Source: Streptomyces sp. NBC_01210
Lineage (GTDB): Bacteria; Actinomycetota; Actinomycetes; Streptomycetales; Streptomycetaceae
Assembly (NCBI RefSeq): GCF_036010325.1
Contig: NZ_CP108549.1
Coordinates: forward strand, 7,626,001 to 7,690,000
Direction of reading: 5' to 3'
Length of the DNA: 64,000 nucleotides
Shown: positions 44,020-53,857 of the stretch, in pieces
How positions within the stretch are numbered: the first letter of the stretch is position 1
How the letters are laid out: each line of letters starts with the position of its first letter
Position numbers and translations under genes: made by a program
Notes under the pieces: model-generated
What the model was told of the DNA's origin: nothing
Database searches by the model: none
What the model saw: only the letters and a program-made list of their open reading frames with translations

Positions 44020-45255
44020 TTGATCTACTGCGGAATCGACTGGGCTGAACGCACCCACGACGTCGCCCTGGTCGACGACACCGGCCAGCTGCTCGCCAAG
44101 CGGCACATCACCGACGACGCGGCTGGCTACAAGATCCTGCTGGAGCTGCTCGCCGAGTACGGCGACAGCGAGGAGAATCCGATCCCGGTGGCGATCGAGA
44201 CTTCCCGCGGCCTGTTGGTGGCCGTCCTGCGGACCGGCAAGCGCAAGGTGTTCGCCATCAACCCGATGGCCGCCGCCCGCTACCGCGACCGGCACAGCGT
44301 CTCGCGCAAGAAGTCCGACCCCGGCGACGCCCTGGTCCTGGCCAACATCCTCCGCACCGACATGCACGCCCACCGGCCCCTCCCCGACGACTCAGACCTC
44401 GGCCGCGCGATCGCCGTCTTGGCCCGCGCCCAGCAGGACTCTCTGTGGAACCGGCAGCAGCTCGCCAACCAGCTCCGCTCCCTGCTGCGCGAGTACTACC
44501 CCGCCGCCCTGGCCGCATTCGCCACCTGGACCAACGGACTGTGTCGCCCCGAGGCCCGCGAACTCCTCAAGGCCGCCCCGACCCCGGCTCGGGCCGCACG
44601 GCTGACCCGCACCCAGATCCAGGCAGCCCTCAAGCGAGCCGGCCGCCAGCGCGGCATCGAAGCCGAGGCCGACCGCCTCCGAGAGGTCCTCCGGGGCGAG
44701 TGGGCCCACCAACCGCCCCTGGTCGAAGACGCGCTCGGCAAACAGATGCTCGCCCTGCTCATCCAGCTGGAAGCAGCCTGCACAGCCGCCGACGACCTGG
44801 CCAAGGCGGTGGAAGAGGCCTTCCCTCAACACCCGGACGCCGAGGTGCTGCTGAGTTTCCCCGGGCTCGGCATCCAACTCGCCGCCCGCATCCTGGCTGA
44901 GATCGGGGACGATCACACCCGCTTCGCCGACGCCCGCGGCCTCAAGGCATACGCCGGCTCCTCACCCATCACCCGCGCATCCGGCAAGAAGTCCTCCATC
45001 ACCAGGCGGTGGGTGAAGAACGACCGGCTCAACCACGCCGGCTACCTGTGGGCCTTCGCCTCACTACGGGCATCCACTGGAGCCAACGCCCACTACCGGC
45101 GCCGACGCGAACAAGGCGACTGGCACGCAGCCGCCCAACGCAATCTCTTCAACCGCATGATCGGACAGCTCTACCACTGCCTCCAGAAACGCGAACTCTT
45201 CGACGAGCAGTCCGCGTTCCCCACAACGCCTGACCTCGCGGTCACCGCGGCTTGA
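44020..45255 (+). CDS. IS110-family transposase
   Basis: 411 residues, starting at a TTG with GGGGAGGG ahead. The N-terminal RuvC-like DEDD domain begins YCGIDWAERTHDVALVDD (first Asp), then VAIETSRGLLV (Glu), SDPGDALVLANIL (Asp pair). The C-terminal Tnp_20 domain has the conserved VLLSFPGLGIQLAARILAEI, YAGSSPITRASGKK and the serine region with SLRAS. Length and motifs are those of an intact enzyme. The element probably inserted beside the 3' end of the minus-strand hypothetical gene, which it overlaps by 14 bases. Confidence 0.92.
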   Translation: MIYCGIDWAERTHDVALVDDTGQLLAKRHITDDAAGYKILLELLAEYGDSEENPIPVAIETSRGLLVAVLRTGKRKVFAINPMAAARYRDRHSVSRKKSDPGDALVLANILRTDMHAHRPLPDDSDLGRAIAVLARAQQDSLWNRQQLANQLRSLLREYYPAALAAFATWTNGLCRPEARELLKAAPTPARAARLTRTQIQAALKRAGRQRGIEAEADRLREVLRGEWAHQPPLVEDALGKQMLALLIQLEAACTAADDLAKAVEEAFPQHPDAEVLLSFPGLGIQLAARILAEIGDDHTRFADARGLKAYAGSSPITRASGKKSSITRRWVKNDRLNHAGYLWAFASLRASTGANAHYRRRREQGDWHAAAQRNLFNRMIGQLYHCLQKRELFDEQSAFPTTPDLAVTAA

Positions 45256-45595
45256 CCGGCAGCAGCTCTCTCATTCCTTCCGGCAGCTCCGGGTCCTCGC
45301 GCCAGGCTGTGGTGATCGACATGAGGGCCTCCCACGACGCCTCGGCGATGGGGCCAGGGCTACCTGTCGCAAGCTCGGCATACAGCCGACTGCACAGGTG
45401 GGACGTGACTTCGTACAGGGCCCCGTTAACCTCCGCCACGCGCGCCAGAGCAGACCCGGGGGCGTGGGGCGGTTCTCCATTGAGTCGGATGGTGGGGGCT
45501 GCGGCAGCGTATGTCCGTCCGTGGATGAAGTCCCGCAGCGCGACCACCTGGTCCCACGTTGGCAAAGAGCGCTGGACAGAGGCCGTGTCGGTCAT
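45242..45595 (-). CDS. Uncharacterised protein, possibly 3'-truncated
   Basis: 117 residues, mostly helical (LPTWDQVVALRDFIHGRTYA, ARVAEVNGALYEVTSHLCSR, EASWEALMSITTAWREDPEL). No membrane segment and no family that I recognise. Its last residues (LLPVKPR) are encoded inside the 3' end of the IS110 transposase gene, so the natural C-terminus may have been replaced by the element. Confidence 0.62.
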   Translation of the reverse strand: MTDTASVQRSLPTWDQVVALRDFIHGRTYAAAAPTIRLNGEPPHAPGSALARVAEVNGALYEVTSHLCSRLYAELATGSPGPIAEASWEALMSITTAWREDPELPEGMRELLPVKPR

Positions 45596-45616
45596 GCGGC
45601 AAGGCTATCCGCGAGC

Positions 45617-46432
45617 TCATCGTTGTTCGAGAGCGTGGCCCGAGCCGCTTGACGGCATAGCAACGTGAGGTGTCTTGACCGAGCCCTCGTTCCCGGGGCT
45701 GACGGTAGGGGCGAGCACCGCGCGGACGTCCTCGACCGAGGCGTCCGAGGACCGTTCGAAGACGGTCGTGGGGTGGCCGTCGAAGCCCAGGTACTTCTCC
45801 GCCGCCGGGAAGCCGACCATAGCGACCCGGTCGAGGTTGGGGACGAGCTCGATGGGCTTCAGGATGCCGACCACCACCATGTGCTCGTCGTTCATCAGGA
45901 TCTTCTCGCCGGGTTCGGTAATGCCCATGCGCTCGGCAGCGACGGCGCCGAGGACGGTGACAGGCAGCCGCTCTCTGCCGCGGTCGAGCCAGACACCGTT
46001 GTCCACCTCTGCGCCCAGCGCCTTCAGCAGATCCGGCCGCGCAGCCTGGGTGGTGACCCCGGCCGTCCGCTCCTCGGGTACCACATCGCTGCGGCGGATC
46101 CGGGAATCCACGTCGGCCGTGGCCGTGGCGTGCTGCACCGGGCCGATGCGCTCCACCATGGCGACCGCGTTCTTCGGGAGCTTCACTTGGCCCGTCGCGT
46201 CCCTGCCGGCTTCCGCTGTCAGCAGGTTCGTGCCGAGCCGGTCGAGCTGCGCCATCAGATCGGCACGGCTGGACGTGGACAGGCCGACGACGGCGACCAT
46301 GGTGGCGATGCCGATCGCGATGCCGAGCGCAGAGAGGATGACGCGGGCGCGGCGGGCGCGCAGTCCGACTGCGCCGACGCGCAGGATGTCGGCGCTGGAG
46401 AGACGGCTGGGCCGCAGGTCGGGGCGGGTCAT
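45617..46432 (-). pseudogene. MacB/FtsX-like ABC transporter permease, 3'-truncated
   Basis: 271 residues from the ATG at 46432 (GAAGAAGG site). Cytoplasmic start, a transmembrane helix (RVILSALGIAIGIATMVAVV) and the MacB-type extracytoplasmic domain (DRLGTNLLTAEAGRD, WLDRGRERLPVTVLGAVAAE, VVGILKPIELVPNLDRVAMV, FERSSDASVEDVRAVLAPTV). The three C-terminal FtsX helices that the family needs are missing: the frame ends a few residues after VSPGNEGSVKT. No partner ATPase is adjacent. Probably a casualty of the rearrangement at the cluster border. Confidence 0.75.
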
Positions 46433-46681
46433 GACATCACCTTCTTCGGCATCGGGCGCCGACCGGCCGTTGAGTAGGACGCACGGCCACCCATAATCGA
46501 GGGCATGCCCCATGTGCTGCTCATTCGTTCTCCGCGACCAGGCGCAGCTGGTTGTCCCAGGCGTCGGCGTTGAGCGGCCGGCCTTGACGACCTGGACGTC
46601 GATGCCCAGGCGGGCGGTCCGGCTTCGGCCGGCCGGCAGATGGCGGCCGAACTCAGGTTCGCGCCGAGTGCAAGACCGCGT

Positions 46682-49600
46682 TCAGCGGGTGCGCGCCAGT
46701 TGTCCCAGGGTGTTGAAGGGCAGAAGTGGGCTGAGGTACGCGCGCTCGTCGCGCAGCCGGATCTCGGTGGCCAGTCTGGCGAGGGTGGCCGCCGCCTTGT
46801 CGGTGCGTCCCTCGGTGTGCTGAGCCTGGGCGAGAAGACCCAGGTGCAGGGGGAGGCGGATGAGCACGCGGTTGGCGCGCAGGTCGTCTGTCGCCGACTG
46901 GATCAGTGCGCTGCCGCTGCCACTGCCGTCGTCGCCCGCATGGGCGCGGGTCCAGCCCTGGCACACCCGGAGCATCAGCGTCCAGTGGCGCAGCCCGTAC
47001 CTGGCAGCCGTCTCCAGGCCGATGGCGCTGGAGCGCGCCGCCGTTTCGGCGTCGCCGGACAGCGCGGCCAGCAGGGCGTCAAGGTAGCGGACGAATGCGC
47101 GGTCGGCGGGCGTGTGGTCGTACTCGGTCAGGGCGAGCAGGTGTTCGCGCAGCTGCCCGGCCTCCTCGAAGGAACCCATGAGCCAGTGCGTGAGGGCGGC
47201 GTAGCCACGGCAGGGGATCCGCGGATCGTGATGGATTACGCGGGCCAGGGTGGCGCGCTCGTCGGAGGAGAACCGGTCCGAGATCTCGGCCGACCTCTCC
47301 AGTTCCAGCAGGGCCTCGGTGAGTTGGCCGCGGACGTGCAGGACGATCCCCCGGCCGTAGGTGGCGCAGAGCTCGGCCGCCGGGTCTCCCGTGGCCTCGG
47401 CGATTGTCTGCAAGCGTTCGGCTGTCGATAAGGACTCGTCGTACCTGCCGGTGACGATCTGCGCGCAGCATTCTTCCCACAGCGCCGCAGGCTTTTCGGG
47501 GGCTCCGGTGGCAGCATGCAGGGCGATACTGCGGCGGGTGGCTTCGGCCTCCGCGTCGCCGTAGCCCGCGGTGGCGGTCAGGACGTGGGCGAGCTTGTCC
47601 TGGAGGCGCAGTTCGAGGTCCGAGTTGGACGGGTCCTCCAGAGGGAGGGACGGCAGCAGGTGCAGGGCGCGCCTCAGCCACGTCTCGGACTGGTCGTAGG
47701 ACCGTCGCTGTTCGGCCTGTTCGGCGGCGCGCAGCAGCTGCGGCAACACCTCGGCGGCGGGAAGTGCGGCCGATGCCTGCCACAGGTGGTGGGCGATGCG
47801 GTCGATGTCCTCGTGGGACGCGCGCGGCCGGGCGAGCAGGATATCGGCCGTCCGGATGTGCAGCCGGGTGCGCTCGTCGCCGCTCAGCTCGCCGAGCAGG
47901 GTCTCCTGGACGAGTACGTGGCTGAAGGACAGCCGGCCCGGATCCTGCGGGTGCCGCCGCAGCAGTCCGGTCTGGATCGCCGCCTCGATCGCGGGCTCGA
48001 GGGCGTCGCCCTCATCCATGACCCCGCGTAACAGATTGAGGTCCACATCGGTACCGAGGACGGCGCAGCCGCGCAGCGCCCGCACCACCAGCGCGGGCAG
48101 AGCCGCGAACCTGCGGCGCAGTACACCCCGCGTGCTGGCCGGGATCTCGGTGAGGACTGCCTGTACGGCCCGTCCGTCGCGCGGCCGTTTCGCACCGCCG
48201 ATCAGTGACAGCAACTGGCCGAGGAGATACGGGTTGCCCCTGCTGCGTACGTGCAGTGCACCGATCACGTCGGCTCCCACGTCGGTGCCGGCCTGGGCGG
48301 TGACGAGGGCGCCGATGGCAGGTTCGGACAGGCCGCACAGATGGAGCGTCCGCGTCCTCGGGCCGCCGAGAATCCCGCTCATCACTTCGCTGGGCGGGGG
48401 CTCGGCGCCGATGCCCGACTCCCGCACCGTTACCACGACGCTGAGCCGGCTGCCGTGCATCCGGGTGCTGAGCAGCCGGAGCAGTTCCAGGGAGGGGCCG
48501 TCGGCCCAGTGCAGATCCTCCAGGACGATGATCAAGGGGCGGTCGCAGGTGAGGGCGCGGATTGTCTCGCACACGGCGTCGTGGGTGAGGAAACGTGCCT
48601 GCATCAGCTCGTCGTTCCGCTCGGACGCGGCCCCGGCGTCTTTCTGATGCTCCGGGAGCAAAGACACGAGCAGATCGCCATAGCGCCCCTTGGCCGCGCC
48701 GAACGCCTCGGGGCGCGAGACCGACAGCTGACGGAGGATCTGGGACCACGCCCAGTAGGGAGGTACGTCGTCGCCGGTCCAGCAATTGCCGTAGACCACC
48801 TGCTGCCCGGCTGACTTCAGCTCGGCGGTATGCCTCACGAGCAGTTCGGTCTTGCCGATTCCGGCTTCGCCCAGGACGGCCGTCAGATGTCCGCCGCCGT
48901 TCAGGGCATCGGCCGTGAGCGATCGCAAGGTGGCGAGTTCATGGTCGCGCCCGACGAAGGGGTGCGCGGTCCTGGGTGAGGGGGGCGGCTCCTCCGTCCC
49001 GCCCGGCTCCTCCGTCCCGCCGGGGTGGCGCCGCACGGCGGCGGCTTCAGGCCCGGGGGGACACCGGTCCGAGCCGAGTTCGGCGCCAACTCGGAGTTCG
49101 GGCTTGGGGCGGGGTTCGCTGCCGGCTCGGAGCTCGACGTCGGCTCGGAGCTCGGAGTCGGGGCCGAGTTCGGTGCCTGCTCGGGGTTCGGCGTGGGCGC
49201 CGAGTTCGGGGCGGGTGCCGAACGCGGGCCCGGAAGGCCTGGCCACGAGCTCCTGGCGGACGATGGCGGTGTGGATGCGCTGGAGCTCCGCGCCGGGGTC
49301 GACGCCGAGTTCGTCCGCCAGATGACGGCGCGTGCGCTCGTACAGGCGGAGCGCCTCGGCCTGTCGGCCCAGCTGATACAAAGCGGTCATCAGATGGCCG
49401 ACGATTCGCTCGTGCGTCGGGTACCGGCGTGCTTCCCGGTCGAGCGTGGCCACCGCGAAGTCCGGCTCGCCAAGCACCAGAGACGCCTCGGCCTGGATCT
49501 CCACCGCCGTCAGCCGCAGATGCTCAAGGCGCGCGCTCTCCTCGGCAAGCGGTCCGTACGAGGTGAGTTCGACGAAGGGCTGGCCGCGCCACAAGGACAG

Positions 49601-50041
49601 GGCCTCGGTGAGCCGGTCGCGAGCCGGCCCGAAGCGGCTCGCGGCCGCGTGCCGCCGTCCCTGGGCCACCAGCCGCTCGAAACGGTAGATATCGGCCATG
49701 TCGGGGTCCAGCGCCAGGAGATAGCCGGGAGTCCGGTGGCGTACGAGTGCCGTGGAGTCGGATGTCCCGGCCCCGGGAGCGAGCGCACGGCGTAGATGGG
49801 AGACGTACGTCTGCAACGTGGCGGTGGGGTGGCGCGGCGGGCGGCCTCCCCACAGTTCATCGATGAGCTGGCCGGTGGGTATCACCTGGCCCAGCCGGGT
49901 CAGCAACAGCCCCAGAAGCGCACGGTGTCGCGGCGGGCCCAGCAGTAGTTCGCGCCCGCTGTGCAGTGCCGTCATCGCGCCGAAGACACGCAGTTCAAAG
50001 CCCGCCACCGGGCCGGTCGGGCAATTTATCGGTTCAAGCAT
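46682..50041 (-). CDS. polR: Large SARP-family ATPase regulator (polR-like)
   Basis: 1,119 residues. A SARP N-terminus (winged helix about 15-95: FELRVFGAMTALHSGRELLL, LIDELWGGRPPRHPTATLQT; then the bacterial transcriptional activation domain to about 265), a low-complexity E/L/G/R linker made of short repeats (about 275-350), an AAA-type ATPase with Walker A GEAGIGKTEL (about 389) and Walker B IIVLEDLHWAD (about 503), and a long TPR-like helical tail. Size, order and place fit PolR, the pathway activator of polyoxin synthesis. Two leucine codons are TTA (47429-47431 and 48029-48031), so translation should need the bldA tRNA. Divergent from the polY-like gene. Confidence 0.8.
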   Translation of the reverse strand: MLEPINCPTGPVAGFELRVFGAMTALHSGRELLLGPPRHRALLGLLLTRLGQVIPTGQLIDELWGGRPPRHPTATLQTYVSHLRRALAPGAGTSDSTALVRHRTPGYLLALDPDMADIYRFERLVAQGRRHAAASRFGPARDRLTEALSLWRGQPFVELTSYGPLAEESARLEHLRLTAVEIQAEASLVLGEPDFAVATLDREARRYPTHERIVGHLMTALYQLGRQAEALRLYERTRRHLADELGVDPGAELQRIHTAIVRQELVARPSGPAFGTRPELGAHAEPRAGTELGPDSELRADVELRAGSEPRPKPELRVGAELGSDRCPPGPEAAAVRRHPGGTEEPGGTEEPPPSPRTAHPFVGRDHELATLRSLTADALNGGGHLTAVLGEAGIGKTELLVRHTAELKSAGQQVVYGNCWTGDDVPPYWAWSQILRQLSVSRPEAFGAAKGRYGDLLVSLLPEHQKDAGAASERNDELMQARFLTHDAVCETIRALTCDRPLIIVLEDLHWADGPSLELLRLLSTRMHGSRLSVVVTVRESGIGAEPPPSEVMSGILGGPRTRTLHLCGLSEPAIGALVTAQAGTDVGADVIGALHVRSRGNPYLLGQLLSLIGGAKRPRDGRAVQAVLTEIPASTRGVLRRRFAALPALVVRALRGCAVLGTDVDLNLLRGVMDEGDALEPAIEAAIQTGLLRRHPQDPGRLSFSHVLVQETLLGELSGDERTRLHIRTADILLARPRASHEDIDRIAHHLWQASAALPAAEVLPQLLRAAEQAEQRRSYDQSETWLRRALHLLPSLPLEDPSNSDLELRLQDKLAHVLTATAGYGDAEAEATRRSIALHAATGAPEKPAALWEECCAQIVTGRYDESLSTAERLQTIAEATGDPAAELCATYGRGIVLHVRGQLTEALLELERSAEISDRFSSDERATLARVIHHDPRIPCRGYAALTHWLMGSFEEAGQLREHLLALTEYDHTPADRAFVRYLDALLAALSGDAETAARSSAIGLETAARYGLRHWTLMLRVCQGWTRAHAGDDGSGSGSALIQSATDDLRANRVLIRLPLHLGLLAQAQHTEGRTDKAAATLARLATEIRLRDERAYLSPLLPFNTLGQLARTR

Positions 50042-50152
50042 AATTAATAGCCCATCTGTTGGGATGCGCTTGTGAAGATCGTGAAGGGATCGTATGTCGA
50101 CGACAGCATCGAATCAGTGCCGAAAGACTGACGGCCGCCAGCTGCCTGTGGC
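50042..50152. promoter_or_regulatory. Divergent promoter region between the two SARP genes
   Basis: 111 bases, unusually AT-rich at the polR side (CATAATTAATAG at 50039-50050). Near 50071-50086 GTGAAG occurs twice, nine bases apart, on the same strand (GTGAAGATCGTGAAGGG); SARPs bind short direct repeats, so this is a candidate operator. No other element can be assigned with confidence. Confidence 0.5.
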
Positions 50153-53062
50153 ATGCACCGATCAGCGGCCTCAGTGGCTGTGAAATTCACGGTTCTGGGT
50201 CCGGTCAGGGGTTGGCGGGACGATGTCGAACTGAAGCTGGGACCCCCGAAGCAGCGCGCCCTGCTGGGACTGCTGCTGGTGCGGGCGGGACAGCCGGTGA
50301 GTCTGAGCGACATCGTGGACGTCATGTGGGGGCCGGCTCCGCCGGACAGCGCGGTCAATGTGGTGCACCGGCATGTGGGCGCGGTGCGACGGCTGCTGCA
50401 GCCAGGGCTTGCGGCCAGGGCGCCGGGCGACATGCTGATCCGCAGCTCAGGTGGCTACCGGCTGGACGCCGACGCCGACGGGCTGGACCTGCTGCGCTTC
50501 CGCGGCCTGGCCGAGCAGGGCCGCCGGGCCGCCGAGGCGGGCTCGTTGAGGGAAGCCGCGGAACTGCTCACCCAGTCGCTCGCCCTCTGGCAGGGAGTGA
50601 CTGCCGCCGGGCTCCCCGAGGAGGTACGGAGCCATCCGGTGTTCACCACAGTGGACCGCGAACGCCTCGCCGCCGTGACGCAGGCGGCCGGGTTGGCGCT
50701 GCGAACCGGCACCGCGGACCGTGTCCTGCCCGCCCTCCAGAAGTCCGCCGCGCAGCATCCCCTGGACGAGGCGCTCCAGGGGATGCTGATGCAGGTCCTC
50801 GCCGCCACCGGGCGTCAGGCCGAGGCGCTGGAGGTGTACGGGACGGTACGGGCCAAGCTCTCCGAGCTACTGGGCATAAGTCCCGCGCCGGAACTGCGCG
50901 CCGCCCACGAACAGGTGCTCCGCCGGACCGATTCGGCCCCCACGGCATCCCGCCCGGACCGCAGCCCTCGGCCCGACCCGAAACCCACCCCCGGCGTGCC
51001 CCCGGTGGAGCGGCAGTCCTCCACGGCCGTCCGCCCCGCCCAACTGCCGGCCGGCCTTGCGGCCTTCACCGGCCGGCACGCCGAACTCACCCGCGCCCTC
51101 GCGCTGCTCCCCGGCCCGAAAGACGCACGACCTTCGACCACCGTGGTGATCAGCGCCATCGACGGCATGGCCGGAATCGGAAAGACAACGTTGGCAGTGC
51201 ACTTGGCCCATCACGTCGCCCACCGGTTTCCGGACGGGCAGTTGTACCTCAACCTGCGCGGTTTCGACCCGACCGGCTCCGTCATGACCGCCCCCGAGGC
51301 CCTGCGGACGTTCCTGCACGCGCTGGGCGTGGCGCCGCAGCACGTCCCCACGGAGCCGGACGCCCAGGCCGCGCTGTACCGCAGCCTGCTGGCGGGGCGG
51401 CGGGTGCTGATTCTGCTGGACAACGTCCGCGACTCCCAGCACGTCCGCCCGCTGTTACCCGGCGCCCCGGGCTGCCTCGTCATCGTGACCAGCCGGAACC
51501 AGCTCCACGGCCTGATCGCCACCGACGGAGCCCATCCGCTCACCCTCGGCCCGCTCACCGCGGAGGAGGCGCGCGAGGCCTTGGTCCGGCGTCTGGGCGC
51601 CGGCCGGGTCGCGGCCGAGCCGGAGGCCGTTGAGGCAATCATCCGCCTGTGCGGGCAGCTGCCCCTGGCGCTGGCCGTCGTGGCCGCCCGCGCCGCCACC
51701 CGGCCCGACTTCCCGCTGGCCTCCGTGGCCGCGGAACTCGGCAGCAGCCACGGCAACCTGGACGCCTTCGCCGGCACCGATCCCAGCACCGACATCCGCA
51801 CGGTCTTCTCGCGCTCCTACGACATCCTGGATCCCGAGGCCTCCCGGCTGTTCCGGCTGCTCGCCCTGCACCCGGGCGGCCCCGACTTCTCTGCCCCGGT
51901 CGCGGCGAGCCTGATCGGTCTGCCGGTCCGCCGGACCCGCGCGCTGCTCGCCGAACTGACCCGCGCCCACCTCCTGATCGAGCACACCGCGGGCCGCCAC
52001 ACCTTCCACGACCTGCTACGCGCGTACGCCAACGAGCTCGCCCAGGATATCGACACGGACGGCACCCGCCAGGTGGCCCGCCACCGGATGTTCGACCACT
52101 ACCTGCATACCGCCCACGCCGCCGCGACTTTGCTCGCCCCGCACCGCGTCCAACTCACCCCTTTGTCCTTGCTCCAGCCCGGCACCGGCCCCGAACTCCT
52201 CCCCGACCACGAACGGGCCGCGGCCTGGCTCGGCACGGAACTCTCCGTCCTGCGCTCGGTGATCGAGCAGGCCGCGAGCACCGGATACCTCGTCCACGCC
52301 TGGCAGCTGGCCCAGGCCCTGGACCTCTTCCTCGACCGGCGCGGACGCTGGCAGGACCAGCTCAGCATCCAGCGCACCGCTCTGGACGCCGCCCGGCGGC
52401 TGGGTGACCGGCTCGGGCAGGCCCACGCCCACCGCGCCTTGGGATTCGCCTGCGTGCGGCTGCAACGCAACGACGAGGCCCAGAGCCATCTGAGGCAAGC
52501 CCTCGCCCTGTTCACCGAATGCGGCGACCGGGCCGGCCAGGCCCGCACCCGCCGCTCACTCGCCTTCATGGCCAATGGCCGTGGCCGCCACCACGAAGCC
52601 CTCGGCCACTACCAGCACGCGCTCGACCTGTACCGGTCCTGTGAGATTGTCAGCGGACAGGCCAGCGTCCTCAACGAGACCGGCTGGACCCACATCCTGC
52701 TGGGCCAGTACGAGTCGGCCCTCGAACGCTGCGGCCAGGCGGTCGAGTTGCACCTGCGGATCGACGACCCGAACGGTGAGGCCGCCGCCTGGGACAGCCT
52801 CGGCTGCGCCCACCATCATCTCGGACAGTACGAGCAGGCGCTCACCTGCTACGGGCGTGCCCTCGTCATTTACCAGGACATCAGTGACCACGGCCTGGAG
52901 GCCGACACCCTCGCCCACATCGGCGACACCCACGACGCCCAGGGCGACCGGGTCTCCGCCAACGACGCCTGGCAGCGGGCCCTGGCCATTCTCACCGAGA
53001 TGGGTCACCCCGACGCCGACGAGCTGCTCCGCAGGATCGAGGACGCCGATGCCGACGGATGA
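50153..53062 (+). CDS. polY: AfsR-like SARP/NB-ARC/TPR regulator (polY-like)
   Basis: 969 residues. Winged helix (about 8-95: VKFTVLGPVRGWRDDVELKL, IVDVMWGPAPPDSAVNVVHR), activation domain (to about 250), NB-ARC-type STAND ATPase with P-loop GMAGIGKTTL (about 339), LLDNVRDS Walker B (about 420) and GQLPLAL, then TPR repeats from about 750 (RALGFACVRLQRNDEAQSHL, NETGWTHILLGQYESALERC, DSLGCAHHHLGQYEQALTCY). PolY is reported to activate polR in the polyoxin pathway. One leucine codon is TTA (51455-51457, codon 435). The start ATG lacks a strong site; GTGs at 50171 and 50177 are alternatives. Confidence 0.8.
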   Translation: MHRSAASVAVKFTVLGPVRGWRDDVELKLGPPKQRALLGLLLVRAGQPVSLSDIVDVMWGPAPPDSAVNVVHRHVGAVRRLLQPGLAARAPGDMLIRSSGGYRLDADADGLDLLRFRGLAEQGRRAAEAGSLREAAELLTQSLALWQGVTAAGLPEEVRSHPVFTTVDRERLAAVTQAAGLALRTGTADRVLPALQKSAAQHPLDEALQGMLMQVLAATGRQAEALEVYGTVRAKLSELLGISPAPELRAAHEQVLRRTDSAPTASRPDRSPRPDPKPTPGVPPVERQSSTAVRPAQLPAGLAAFTGRHAELTRALALLPGPKDARPSTTVVISAIDGMAGIGKTTLAVHLAHHVAHRFPDGQLYLNLRGFDPTGSVMTAPEALRTFLHALGVAPQHVPTEPDAQAALYRSLLAGRRVLILLDNVRDSQHVRPLLPGAPGCLVIVTSRNQLHGLIATDGAHPLTLGPLTAEEAREALVRRLGAGRVAAEPEAVEAIIRLCGQLPLALAVVAARAATRPDFPLASVAAELGSSHGNLDAFAGTDPSTDIRTVFSRSYDILDPEASRLFRLLALHPGGPDFSAPVAASLIGLPVRRTRALLAELTRAHLLIEHTAGRHTFHDLLRAYANELAQDIDTDGTRQVARHRMFDHYLHTAHAAATLLAPHRVQLTPLSLLQPGTGPELLPDHERAAAWLGTELSVLRSVIEQAASTGYLVHAWQLAQALDLFLDRRGRWQDQLSIQRTALDAARRLGDRLGQAHAHRALGFACVRLQRNDEAQSHLRQALALFTECGDRAGQARTRRSLAFMANGRGRHHEALGHYQHALDLYRSCEIVSGQASVLNETGWTHILLGQYESALERCGQAVELHLRIDDPNGEAAAWDSLGCAHHHLGQYEQALTCYGRALVIYQDISDHGLEADTLAHIGDTHDAQGDRVSANDAWQRALAILTEMGHPDADELLRRIEDADADG

Positions 53063-53206
53063 AGGCGGAACGGCCCGCCGGCCGGGCGCCGGGCCGGGTG
53101 GGCGGGGACGGGAAACCGGCGGCTGAAAGACCGGGCGGTGTCCCGTCCCCCTGTCCAGCGGATACCGGCCCCGGGCCGGACATCCGCACCCGGTGGCCGG
53201 GCGGCC

Positions 53207-53857
53207 CTAGCGGTAGAGGGGGTAGCGGTCCTCATGGTCGTACCAGTACTCGAACTGCACGAGGAGCCGTGTGAGGGAATCTCCCGTCGAAATGGGGGAT
53301 ACGGAGTGCCAGGACTGGTCATTGGGCGGGAAGGCGAGCACCAGGCCGGGACGCGGGGGGATGGAGAACACCGGTGGGGTCTGGTGGTCGCCGGAGACCC
53401 GGATCTCGAACTCGCCGCCGGCGTTGGACGGCCAGTCCTCGTTCAGGTAAAGGAGGGCCGTGACCGCCTTATTGGGCTTGTCCTTGTGGGCCGAGAGAAA
53501 GTCGCCGTCGACGTGGGTATACACGCCGATGTCCAGGGACAGGCCGTCCAGTTTGATTCCCGTGCCCTCCGACAGCCAGCGGGTGACCTCGTCGCCGGCG
53601 AGATCGGCGTAGAGCGATTTCCACTCCTCCGAGAGGGAGTCGACGATCCGGCTCTTCTGGTTGTTCACCATCAGATAGACCAGGTTCATCCGGTACAGCT
53701 TCTCGTGGCGCGGATCGGTCCGGGTGATGGGAGTCGTCTGGTCCATGGGCGCCGTGGCATAGAGACGAGCCACGTCCTCACGGGTCAGTGTGTTCTGGGC
53801 CAGATGCACCTCGTACGGGGATTCGACGCGCATGAATCGAGCATCGGTGTTGAACAT
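53207..53857 (-). CDS. 2-oxoglutarate/Fe(II) oxygenase, extra to the polH-polQ set
   Basis: 216 residues. Double-stranded beta-helix oxygenase with the iron motif HxD in FLSAHKDKPNKAVTALLYLN, the distal histidine in SWHSVSPI and a likely 2-oxoglutarate arginine in DSLTRLLVQFEY. It resembles the polK-like enzyme at 60.3 kb in the arrangement around the HxD motif (DKxxKAVTxLxYxN in both). It stands alone on the minus strand between the P-loop kinase gene and polY, with 302 bases upstream for its own promoter. I cannot match it to a named pol gene; hydroxylation of a nucleoside or amino-acid building block is the likely role. Confidence 0.82.
   Translation of the reverse strand: MFNTDARFMRVESPYEVHLAQNTLTREDVARLYATAPMDQTTPITRTDPRHEKLYRMNLVYLMVNNQKSRIVDSLSEEWKSLYADLAGDEVTRWLSEGTGIKLDGLSLDIGVYTHVDGDFLSAHKDKPNKAVTALLYLNEDWPSNAGGEFEIRVSGDHQTPPVFSIPPRPGLVLAFPPNDQSWHSVSPISTGDSLTRLLVQFEYWYDHEDRYPLYR

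Noticed and set aside
46433..46681. Possible coding tail on the minus strand ending LRLVAENE
   Set aside because: The readable stretch (WDNQLRLVAENE) is short, needs frame changes to extend, and matched no family I know.
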